Part shown: in pieces, positions 1-9,627 of the stretch
How positions within the stretch are numbered: position 1 is the stretch's first letter
How the letters are laid out: each line of letters starts with the position of its first letter
Assembly: GCA_963965975.1 (NCBI GenBank)
Contig: OZ014411.1
Span: 24,597,249 to 24,661,248, forward strand
Source of the DNA: Xestospongia bergquistia
Taxonomy: Eukaryota; Porifera; Demospongiae; Haplosclerida; Petrosiidae
DNA: 64,000 bases
Direction: 5' to 3'
Program-made: the position numbers and the translations under genes
Notes under the pieces: generated by a model
Seen by the model: the letters and a program-made list of their open reading frames with translations, nothing else
Told to the model about the DNA's origin: nothing
The model's database searches: none

Positions 1-104
1 TTTTTATATGATTCATAAACATGTATATTTTTTACAATTAATGTGACCTTTTAAAATACTATTGTCCATTGTTTATAAAAGTGATGGTGAAATTTTGATA
101 TATT

Positions 105-120
105 ATATATATATATATAT
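105..120. repeat. (TA)n microsatellite
   Basis: A short run of TA dinucleotides lies in the last visible intron of SRCR-A. I see no other function in bases 1-260. Confidence 0.6.
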
Positions 121-260
121 CACTAATAACATTGAATAAAGTCATTGTTATTTAGCTATACGTACATATATATATACATACATTTAACTGCTACATATCT
201 CTCATAACAAATAACTAGTTATACATAAAGTTATACTATGTCTTTTTTATGCTATTATAG

Positions 261-498
261 GCTCATGGCAGCAGCTGCATATTGCAGAAAAACTTCCCAA
301 GGAAAGTGTTTGCATTCACGTCCATTACCAGCTGTAACAACATCTAATAGTGATAGTGTTAGATATTCTGAACTACAGTCTGATGATGAAGATGATGAGA
401 TTAATGAAAAAGAAAAACCAACAAAAAATTTTCCACTAACTAAAGAAAATCCCTACCAAGATGATGAACACATTTATGAGTATGCACAACCTAAGTAA
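261..498 (+). CDS. SRCR-A receptor, terminal exon only (cytoplasmic tail)
   Basis: This is the last coding exon of an SRCR receptor whose body lies upstream of the window. It starts after an AG acceptor at 259-260 and aligns with the final exons of SRCR-C, E, G and H. It encodes the end of the membrane segment, a basic stop-transfer stretch, a proline-rich linker, the motif VRYSEL, an acidic cluster (SDDEDDE), then ENPYQDD and IYEYAQP before the TAA stop. VRYSEL fits the ITIM consensus (V/I/L/S)xYxxL and also a YxxPhi endocytic signal. Its linker (PAVTTSNS) matches receptor H, not C, E or G. The tail exon is clear; the missing body is inferred from the paralogues. Confidence 0.85.
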
Positions 499-1023
499 CA
501 ACACCATAGACTATTTTGTCTCAATGACTAAACTAGCTATATACCTTGTTAATTAGTACTTGATTAATGTATGTAATGATTTTGTTAATTACTTGTTATT
601 AGGTCAGTTCTTTCAGTATCAATGTTTTTTGTTATTTATATAGTAATACTATTGATTGGATTTATATTTTGTTAACATTTGAATTGTCCTTATGAGGCCT
701 TGCTCCTTGTACTTAAGTTGATTTTATTGTTAGTTGTTAATTGTAACTTTTAGTTAGTTTTTTTCAAGTGTTCATTACATAACAGACTGTAATAAGTATT
801 AAAAGCATATAAAAAAATTAATATAATATAAAGGGATCATCTGGGATTAGTAACAAAAACAAAGTAGTGGTTATAGCAATAACATCTTATCCTATCATCT
901 AACTGACCACATGACAAATATTGTATTATTATCAGTCATCAATAAAGAATAATAATATTATTTGATTTTTTTACATGTTCTAATATTGATGATATTGCCA
1001 TTATAGCTACATTGTGTGTATAA

Positions 1024-1372
1024 TCTGTTGGTAGTCTTTTCATACTACCTGGAACCATCAAGTTTTTTTCACTCAAGCTCCTTATAGCATTCTTATTGGT
1101 CTCGATATTCTAGCAATGGTCTTTTTGAACTGATAGGTTGGAAAATTACTAAGTTTATAAGACACAGTCTATGTATGAAACCAAGTTGTGAATTCAATAT
1201 CTTTCTAATGAATTAATAGTTCCTGTCTTGCCTTTGTATTTTTATATTTATAAGTGTAAGATATAAGTTAAGAAGTCATGGAGATTTTAATCCTCATACT
1301 ATTGCAGAAAGTTACTATATAAATGACTTTAGAAGGTGAAAACTATCAAGTAAATATGGAACCACTTCATAG
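1024..1372 (+). pseudogene. POT-like transporter C-terminal relic
   Basis: This stretch aligns with the last ~115 codons of T1-T4, including the FAQAPYS region, the GLFELIGWKIT segment, the last membrane helix and the C-terminal tail. Single-base losses shift the frame and create stops (for example in the segment equivalent to NLIVSCLAF). The 5' two thirds of the gene is absent. It is a dead fragment, and shows that a transporter once stood directly downstream of SRCR-A, the same order seen for C followed by T3. Confidence 0.9.
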
Positions 1373-1897
1373 CTTGACAGATATTGTTATAGTAATGATT
1401 AATATCATGATCAGTCCAATACAAACACAAAAAAATAGTGGTGAGGCAATTGCATCATCCATACATAATAGCCCAGGCATTGAATGCAACAATATATCAC
1501 TGATATAAAGTAAGTGATTTAGATATAGTTGGTGAATTTCTTAAATTATTCATGTTACCTGCACTATTATGTAAGAATGTGCAATTGTTATCCCTACTAT
1601 CTTGTTTGCATTATTTGCATTGGACTGATATTAACCACTCCTACTTTTACTTCATTTTTTTGAAAATGCTTTCATTTATTTGTTTCCTCGATATTTTAAA
1701 TACAAGTGTTTTGATATCTTATAGAGAAAGCTGTAGCATATGGGAAGTCAATGAGGTTCCATGTTCAACCAGCTCACAAACAACATTCATACATGTTGTA
1801 ATGAAGAAATAATATTTTGACTAAAGGTACAACAGGATTAATTAACTGGGAATTCAAAATGATTCCATCAACAAGGAGGTCCTAAAGAATAAAATAT
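1373..1897. other. Unassigned spacer
   Basis: It holds two short + frames (1323-1508 and 1552-1812) that match nothing I recognise. The second contains a possible acceptor before a 30-codon open segment ending at 1812. I do not call a gene here. Confidence 0.4.
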
Positions 1898-2215
1898 GAA
1901 AGTTGTAATGATATTTATTTCAATGTATCATAGTTAGGATTACAGTCATTAGCTCATCAATAATTATGCTGAATTTTCTTTTAAGTTGAACATCTAAGCA
2001 GGAAATAGTCTGCTGCAAGAAGTAGGAGACTGCTTTCAATATTCTCCGTTCTCATCCGTTTCTTTTCCGTTAAAGAGGTTGGACGTTTTCAGGGATAACA
2101 AACGTATAGCCTTTTGTAGCCTGTTCAGTAGCTCACTATAGAGATTAATTCCGCAATTTTTTATGATTAAACATAATGTTGGTGAAATCAGTGCACTATA
2201 GTGGCAAGACTAAAG
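1898..2215 (+). repeat. Dispersed ~320 bp repeat, copy 1
   Basis: This copy shares a near-identical core with 4036-4370 and with the split copy at 26303-27690. Landmarks are the block TTCTCCGTTCTCATCCGT near 2040 and a 3' end reading GTGGCAAGAC. No open frame spans it. It could be a short non-autonomous transposon or part of an old segmental duplication. Confidence 0.7.
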
Positions 2216-2539
2216 TTTCAACTGGAAGCTCGTCTAAAAGGTAAAACTCATATTAGTTTCATGCCCAATACTATATGGACAGATTCCTACAATTCATCAC
2301 TATAGTCTGATTCCCATATCCAGTATTGTTATAATCCTATACCTTGGCCTCATTATAGTCTAATTCTCATACTCAATATAGATATGTGTGTACATTAATT
2401 TCATTCCTCACTTACAGTCTGATTCCCATACTAATCATGTTATTAATTAATATAGTCTGATACCCATACTACATACTTAGTCCATTTTCATTCCCATTCT
2501 CATACCACTTTACCTAGTTCACATATACATGTACATCCT
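2216..2539. other. Spacer with short degenerate repeats
   Basis: Several copies of a motif like TAGTCTGATTCCCATA occur at 40-70 bp spacing. This is a weak degenerate tandem array. I see no coding signal. Confidence 0.35.
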
Positions 2540-3600
2540 AAACAAGTAACTACCACTTCCTCCTCCACCCTCCCTACTTCCACCCTTCCCAAATCCTCAG
2601 TCACCAAACACCATCCTCCTGTCATAACTTCTTCTAAAACTGGTCAGACCAGTCAAACAAGCTCTGCAAAGCAGAATATATCTATAGCAACTACTGGTAA
2701 CACTGGGTTTTCAGTAACTGACATACAGGTACAGTTATATTGGTGTCTGTCTCCATTTTAATATTCTTATCAACTATACATGTACATGTACATAGATGTT
2801 TCAATACATGCAGTTAATATATATGCCTTGTACTTCCCTCATTATGTAAGTGGGTAGTTATAGTTTGTCAAGATTTGGTCACACAATAGTCACATGATCT
2901 GATTGTGTCCATTTCTGTAGGGATTATCTGAAGTTGATGTTGTTGCTTTACAAGAGGAGAACAAACGTCTTCAAACTAATTTAGAACAAATCTCTGTTCA
3001 ATGGGAGGGGTGTGTCAGATGATTAGAAGGAAAATTAAAACAATATGAAAGCGGAAAGGAACCATCAGAAGTTGTAAGTTTGTTGGGTGTGGTTAAAAAT
3101 CTAATCCATACTCGTCATCTGTTATGTTCTACTATGAATCCATTTAACATATCATGCATCCTTTTAACATACTATGCATCCATTCAACATTACATTTGTC
3201 CATTTAGTTGTCATCTGATGCTGCCTCTGACAAGGGACTAACAGAACTACAAGAGACAATAGAAAAGTTACATTCTGATCTAGAGGCCAGAGACTCAGAC
3301 CTAGACACCAAGGAACGGGAACTCGTAGAATGTAGAGATTGTATCATAGTACTGGAGAACCAGTTAGTGGAGTATGCTACAACGATGAATGACCAATCTA
3401 AGGTAAGCATATTGCTAGTAATGTTTCATTCTCATGTTTCATTCTGATAGGATTGATTTTCATAATTTGATTCCCATGCTTTAGAACTATCATTCTGATG
3501 TTTTCAGATTATATATCAATCTCACCAACAAACACATCATTATACTAAAATAGAAGAATTATATCAAAATTCTGTGGAATTCACTAAAAGGAACAAATAG
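2540..3600 (+). pseudogene. Coiled-coil protein gene relic, four exon-like blocks
   Basis: Four blocks read in one frame with phase-0 GT/AG borders. The first (~2540-2729) is Ser/Thr-rich. The second (2921-3075) and third (3208-3399) are strongly heptad-like and Glu/Lys/Gln rich, with stretches such as ALQEENKRLQTNLEQ and KLHSDLEARDSDLDTKERE. The fourth (from 3508) ends at a TAG at 3598-3600. The second block carries an in-frame TGA, and I see no initiating exon or long continuation. It looks like a duplicated, decayed internal fragment of a long coiled-coil protein of golgin or centrosomal type. The exact parent is not recognisable. A recoded or polymorphic stop is possible but less likely. 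Confidence 0.55.
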
Positions 3601-3629
3601 AATTTCAAGAGAAACTGTCTACTTTTCAA

Positions 3630-4036
3630 AATATCCTCAATAGGTACATTTAATATGGTAATAATTGTATGGAAGATACCCTCAATAGGTACACGTGTAC
3701 ATTTAATATGGTAATAATTATATGGAAGATAGGTACATATACACATACATGTTATTTGGTAATAATGGTATGGAAGCTACCCTCAATAGGTACATATGTA
3801 CATGTACATGTAATATGGTAATAATGGTGTGGAAGCTACCTCAATAGGTATACATGTACATGTACATGTAGTATGGTAATAATGCTGTGGAAACTACCAT
3901 CAATAGGTACACTAGGTAGCTTCTATACCATTAATGGTAATAATGGTGTGGAAGCTACTCTCAATAGGTGCACATGTACATGTACATGTAATATGGTAAT
4001 AATGGTGTGGAAGCTACCCTCAATGCACATGTACAT
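3630..4036 (+). repeat. Minisatellite, ~60 bp unit, about 7 copies
   Basis: The unit contains TATGGTAATAATGGTGTGGA, then AGCTACCCTCAATAGGTACA, then a (GTACAT)n stretch whose length varies. Copies diverge by a few bases and one carries an inverted segment near 3910-3935. ORFs predicted across it follow from the repeat. Confidence 0.85.
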
Positions 4037-4370
4037 GAAGAAAGTTGTAATAATGTTTATTTCAATGCATCATAGCTAGGATTATAGTCATTAGCTATCA
4101 GTCATATAATAATGATCCTGTATCTTCTTTTATGTTGAACATCAAAGCAGGAATTACTCTATACTTACTGCTAGAATTAGAAGACTGCTTTTAATATTCT
4201 CCGTTCTCATCCGTTTCTTTTCCGTAAAAGAGGTTGGACATTTACAAGGATAACAAACTTATGGCCTTTTGTAGCCAGATTTTATAGCTCATTATAGACG
4301 TTAATTCCTCCATTTTTATGAACAAACATAATAATGTTGGTGAAATCAGTACATTAGTGGCAAGACCATG
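4036..4370 (+). repeat. Dispersed ~320 bp repeat, copy 2
   Basis: It is homologous to 1898-2215, including the TCTCCGTTCTCATCCG block at about 4198 and the end GTGGCAAGACC. Together with the flank it forms the start of a segment shared with the region upstream of T4. Confidence 0.7.
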
Positions 4371-5263
4371 GCTGAATGCTTAGTTGTCCTCCTCTATAAT
4401 ATCTTAAGAGTCTTCCCCATAAACATTACAACCTAAACTCTAATAGACTTGGCATATAAGACTTCATATCTTTTGAGTTGACATTCATAATATTAACCAG
4501 TCTACTGAAAGAAACAATGTGTGTTAACATTGTGGAAACTGGTTTAATACATATATGTTGACATTTAGGGAATAAACTTAATGTCTGTATTATTAATACA
4601 TGAGTATAAGTGATTAATAGATCATTCTAACATTCTTAATTTCAAACAGATTGTCTTTCAGTTTTAATCATATTGTTTAACAAGTTAATATATTGTTTAG
4701 AAAATAGAAGACTAATTACTCAAGTGACAAAAATAACTTAAAACAATTAGTGTTAATTGAATCTCAATATGGTTGTCTTTAGTATAGACAGTCATTCATT
4801 GTAGTATGACTATATCTATATTGTGTTAATATGAGACAAATACTAGGGTTAGTATAATTATGCTACACACTAAGATTCAAATTTATGAAAATTAATATTC
4901 TATAATCTGCCCATTCGATGTATTATATTTGCATTTGTGTAAACAATCATTACAATAGTAATGTCTATTGTGAAGTTATACTAATAAAATGTTCACTTTC
5001 CACTGTAATTTTATCAAAATAGTCATATAAATATATTATTTTGGGGGAAGTTATGTTTAGCATAACCCCATCTTCATATAGCTCATTACCTGATTACTTG
5101 AAAGTGAAAGTTGTTTATAATATTTCTTACAGTTAAATTGTCTCTTTAGATAACTGTCTGTCAACAAATCATAAACAATCATAAATTAGTATTTTTGGCA
5201 TTATTCTAGTCTACCCTATATATAGTACACTCTAGAATCTCTATACAACTTCATGGGTCAATA
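4371..5263 (+). promoter_or_regulatory. T1 5' flank and probable promoter
   Basis: The block is shared with the T4 flank (27691-28590); 4660-4790 is almost base-identical to 27980-28110. The proximal part is common to all four transporters: an inverted repeat GTTATG-TTTAG-CATAAC at 5050-5066, then CATATAG, then a TATATATA box at 5217-5224, about 40 bp before the ATG. This implies a very short 5' UTR if the box is used. No other gene is seen. Confidence 0.5.
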
Positions 5264-6793
5264 ATGCTGTGCTTCAAGAAGACAATGCCTTTTTCTGTTT
5301 TCCTAATACTATTGTGGTTAATACTTGCTAGATTTCTGGATCCTACTGTCTATCTATCAATAAAACAAGGGGTCCACAAAGTCAATATCTTTGAATATAT
5401 TGAGGCATTTATGGCTATTGTATTTTATGTTTCTCTTCCTGTAACTGGTCTCTATACAGATTTGAAATTCAGCCGCCTCAATATAGTTCTCTTCACTGCA
5501 GCTATAGGTGTGTGTGGAACATTGCTGTTTATTGTGGTGTCTGCACTGCCTACAGCTACCTGGATAACATACATAGCATCTCCAATTGTAATATATTCAC
5601 AAAAGTTTTTGGCCCTTGTTGCTCTGTCACTTGGAGCAGATCAACTCTGTGAAGCATCCTCCCAACAACTTAGTAGTTACGTATGGTGGTATTATTGGAG
5701 CCTTTCACTGGGATGGTTATTTGCTGCCATTGCTGCTTGTTGGAAAAACAACAGTCTGATTTACAATGTTTCCATAACAAGCCTTCATTTACTTAGTGTC
5801 ATCATCATTATTTTTACTGGGTTTGTCTTTAAGAAACATTTTATTAATGGCACTCCTTTCAGAAATCCTCTTAAATTAATTTATAATGTTCTCAACTTTG
5901 CTCGGAAAAACAAATACCCTGTACAACGTTCTGCTCTCACATATTGGGAACACAAACACCCATCACGGATCAATCTCAGTAAAGACAAATATGGTGGGCC
6001 ATTCACTGAAGCAGAAGTAGAAGATGTTAAAACATTTTTTTGTATAATACCATTAATAATTGTCATTGCAATTGTCTTTGTTCCTGTCCAACCTATTACG
6101 CGAATATCAACCCACTTGCACCAAACAATAGATCAATGTCTACTAAACTCAACCTACATTGTTTATTATGCAGTGAGAATTGTAGTCATCCCTATTTATC
6201 AATTATGTAAGAATTGTTTTCGTTGCAACATCAGTATGTTACAACTGATTGGTCTTGGTCTTCTGTTACAAGCTTTAAGTAGATTTGGATATGTGGCCAT
6301 TGACTTATATGTGACTATAGAAGAAGACAACAATCAAACATGTTTATTTCAAGCAAACAGTAATGATTCTCAATATATACCATTTGTTCAAAACACATAT
6401 GTCTTTCTGATTCCAAATTTTATAGCAGCTGTAGGTAGTCTTTTCATACTACCTGGAACCATCAGGTTTGTTTTCGCTCAAGCTCCTTATAGTATGACAA
6501 GTGTTCTCGTTGGTCTCTGGTATTCTAGCAATGGTCTTTTTGAACTGATTGGTTGGAAAATTACTAAGTTTATAAAACACAGTCCATCTATGAAACCAAG
6601 TTGTGAATTCAATATCTTGTTAATGAATTTAATAGTTTCCTGTCTAGCCTTTGTATTGTTTATATTTCTAAGTGCAAGATATAAGTTAAGAAGTCGTGGA
6701 GATTGTTTTAATCCTCATACTATTGCAGAAAGTTACTATATAAATGACTTTAGAAGACGAGAACTATACAATAAATATGGAACCACTTCATAG
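5264..6793 (+). CDS. T1: POT/PTR-family (SLC15-like) transporter
   Basis: This is a single-exon, 509-residue membrane protein with about 12 predicted helices (first ~9-26, last ~448-470) and a ~65-residue loop between helices 6 and 7. POT landmarks are GLYTDLKFSR after helix 2, LSLGADQ (~122-127) followed by WWYYWSLSLG, the EVEDVKTFFCIIPL entry to helix 7, and FAQAPYSM before helix 11. Family members couple peptide or nitrate uptake to protons. The helix-1 proton-coupling signature ExxERFxYY is not preserved: the equivalent reads LILARFLDPTVY, so substrate and coupling may differ. The cytosolic C-tail (~471-509) is basic with YYIND. The start is the first ATG in the frame and is conserved in all copies. 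It lies between a shared promoter block and an AATAAA at 6887-6892. Confidence 0.88.
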   Translation: MLCFKKTMPFSVFLILLWLILARFLDPTVYLSIKQGVHKVNIFEYIEAFMAIVFYVSLPVTGLYTDLKFSRLNIVLFTAAIGVCGTLLFIVVSALPTATWITYIASPIVIYSQKFLALVALSLGADQLCEASSQQLSSYVWWYYWSLSLGWLFAAIAACWKNNSLIYNVSITSLHLLSVIIIIFTGFVFKKHFINGTPFRNPLKLIYNVLNFARKNKYPVQRSALTYWEHKHPSRINLSKDKYGGPFTEAEVEDVKTFFCIIPLIIVIAIVFVPVQPITRISTHLHQTIDQCLLNSTYIVYYAVRIVVIPIYQLCKNCFRCNISMLQLIGLGLLLQALSRFGYVAIDLYVTIEEDNNQTCLFQANSNDSQYIPFVQNTYVFLIPNFIAAVGSLFILPGTIRFVFAQAPYSMTSVLVGLWYSSNGLFELIGWKITKFIKHSPSMKPSCEFNILLMNLIVSCLAFVLFIFLSARYKLRSRGDCFNPHTIAESYYINDFRRRELYNKYGTTS

Positions 6794-6886
6794 TTTACTT
6801 ATAATAATGTTTGTGGCCATTTTACTGGTACTTGTCGTTTTAATGTGCATCTCTATATGTATTCATAAGTTCTATATTTTGCTGCT

Positions 6887-6892
6887 AATAAA
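6887..6892 (+). terminator. Poly(A) signal of T1
   Basis: AATAAA lies 94 bases after the T1 stop, and the equivalent position holds AATAAA in T2 (11241-11246) and T4 (30207-30212 and 30221-30226). The downstream region to ~7575 is a 3' flank shared with T2 and I see no gene in it. Confidence 0.55.
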
Positions 6893-7575
6893 TTTCGCTG
6901 TATTCTGCAGAGTACATATAGATACCGCACACACTCTACACTAAAGATGCATACATTCTAAGTAAATAGTTGATATTTCATTGTTGAAGAAAATTAAATA
7001 ATGTAGACTAGCTGGTGTCATGTTGAGTACATGTAGACCCTGACTCATTATATATTGTTGATAGTTTATATGTAAAATCATATACTGAAAGTACATATAT
7101 CTCTAGATCTTTTTAACCCCAGCTTTATAAATGAACATGCAACTATTGAGTTGTAAACGTTGAACAAGAGTGAGGTCCTACTATTCCTATTGATAATGTA
7201 TTAGCATTATATAAATCATAAAAACAATAATTATCTTTTTAAAATGAAAATATCTTTATGGTTATAGTTGCTAATATATACAGATTTCTTTGCTGAAGGA
7301 ATTCAAAGTAGACTAGCTAGCATGTTGAATGCATGTAGTTCCTTTTCTGCAATATATTGGTTATGGTACAATTATACTCAATTAGATATTTTGTTTAAAC
7401 AACAAAAAATGTTGTAATGTCCTGTTTTGATGTTGTTCTTACTAGAAAACTTATGGAATGTTATTAGTTTTATATCTATATTTGTTGAAGTGAACTGAAA
7501 GTCCATACATGTGATTATGTTAACATAAGTATACAATGGTTTTCATGAATGGAATGATCCTGTACTTATTTGATT

Positions 7576-9320
7576 TCTAATAAATACATCATGATTCAGA
7601 ATAAGTCATTCCCTCAGTATATTAAATTATCATCCGCTTATGCAGAGACTTGTTTATTAATATGCATCATTTGTCACATAAAGTATGTTCTTCTGAGACT
7701 TTGTATTACAATATAAACCTTCATTTGTAGATGAGATATATTGGTCCATTGATGAAGATGTCAATATGTTAACCTATCTTACTTAAAATCTAGCTGCAAA
7801 ATAAAGTTTTTTTACATTGTCATGACTATTGGGTATAAATCATTACCCAGCAGTAGATCTAGTGCTAATTTGACAATCTTTATATAACCTCAAGGGTAGG
7901 TATAAAGATGCTAAGCACTTTTAGAAATGTCAGTTCTATATATGATATCAAATTAACAATGTTTGTAATCAATTAGCAAAATAAATTTAGGCAAACTGAC
8001 TAAAGGAAAATATGCTTACTTAATTTTCTTAAGATATTAAGGCATGTTCATTGGGTGTTCAAAGTTTTGGTAGTCAAACTGAATTCTACCATGACTTGTG
8101 GCATTAAAATTAAATGACTAGTACAAATTTATTCCTCCTGGATCTTTCTTAGGAAAACATTACAAAACACTGAAAATACCTGTAACCATAAACTTTGATG
8201 AAAATTTCTCACAGTGAATTGAATTCATTGTATATGAATTGTAACATTTACTATTTCAAGAAATCTCCATTGCTAATTGACCACATTTGTTTTAATTAAC
8301 TATGACAATAAGTAATAAATCTGAACATATACAGTAGTTGCATGTTCTTCCATCTGAAATAAGACTTCAATATGTCCTTATTTTACAATGTACTAACGGT
8401 AAAAATACAATCACCAAGAGGAGAATGATATATTAAATATGCTAGGGTGTAAGATCTTGAGCTTGTCATCTTTATAATATAATCTATTTACTAACCAAAG
8501 TGTTCCCAATGTAGTCTATGGATATTCCAAACAAACTATGAAACAACTTTATTATAACACTTATGATAATATTCACACATCATAGAATAAACGGGATTAT
8601 CATATGCTGTGTGACATGAATGTAAATTGCATGTGACCTCTTTCCTGTCCAAGATTAATGGTCAGAGTTTAAAATGTGGATACACTTGTTATCAGCAGAG
8701 GTAATCTATTATTCTACATGTTTAAGATGTCCAAACTGCACCTTAAACTCTTCAATAATGGAATATCTCCTTAATTACTTTGATAATAATGTTAGTAATG
8801 TTTTTCTAATGAGATGTTTCATATTTTCAATATACAATACTAAATGTCATTGACAATTCAAACTTAAGTTAATTGAGTACATCATTTGTCCTCATCAGTC
8901 ACCACATTAAATTGGTCATTTATTACTTTCTTCATAATTCATAAAGGGATTACAATCACATCTAGGGCTACATCTATAGGATATAAGCATTATGCTATCC
9001 ACAACTTAGCCTATTAATATAATCAGATCATCTGATGCAATGTATCTTAATTGTCTTTTGATCATTCTTTTCTTAGGGGCTATGATAGGCTGTCATTAGT
9101 AAGGCACTATTCTAGAATGAGACCTGAGGTAAAGATCCAGTTTGTTATAACCTTATTCACATAAACATTGAATTGTTTGACAGTATAATTCATGAAAAAA
9201 AAACTATTACATTATTGGTGATCTAGAAATTATGAAATCCAGATAAAGACAATTTTTATTGTGCAATCAATAGTTAATTGTCGATGTAGTGAGATACAAA
9301 GTTTAGAGATATAGAAAATA
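7576..9320. repeat. Conserved ~1.7 kb spacer, copy alpha
   Basis: Non-coding sequence between T1 and T2 that aligns along its length with 53870-55560, and in part with 45690-45965 and 63837-64000. It has many stops in all frames. It seems to be the ancestral spacer lying 5' of a transporter unit rather than a gene. Confidence 0.6.
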
Positions 9321-9627
9321 GTGCGACTATATCAACATTGTGTTAATATGACACAAATAGTAAATGTATTATTTACAAGTACCGCTACTCACTAAAAATC
9401 AAATTAATGACTATTAAAATAAATTCTATAATACTATTATATTTTCATTTGTGGAAACAATCATTACAATAGTAGTGTCTATAATATGAAATGAAATGTT
9501 CATTTTCTACTGTAATTTTAGCACAATAGTCATATAAATATACTATATTTGGGGAAATTATATTTAATATAATCCTATCTTCATATAGTTACACTCTAAA
9601 ATCACGGAACAACTTCATGGGTCAATA
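9321..9627 (+). promoter_or_regulatory. T2 5' flank, promoter with internal deletion
   Basis: It aligns with the proximal flank of T1, T3 and T4, including an inverted repeat ATTATA-TTTA-ATATAAT near 9557-9573. About 130 bp between CATATAG and the TATA-box region of the other copies is missing here. The sequence jumps from CTTCATATAG directly to TTACACTCTAAAATC, so the upstream CATATAG is the only TATA-like element near the start. Confidence 0.45.

Noticed and set aside
261-498. ITAM in the receptor tail
   Set aside because: An ITAM needs two YxxL/I motifs 6-12 residues apart. Only one YxxL is present; the other tyrosines (YQDD, YEYA) do not fit.
1552-1812. 86-residue frame as a gene
   Set aside because: No domain, no paralogue in the window, and an in-frame acceptor-like AG suggests chance or an unrelated remnant.
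3630-4036. CRISPR-like array
   Set aside because: Units are contiguous, diverged and lack unique spacers; the setting is an intron-containing eukaryotic genome. It is a minisatellite.
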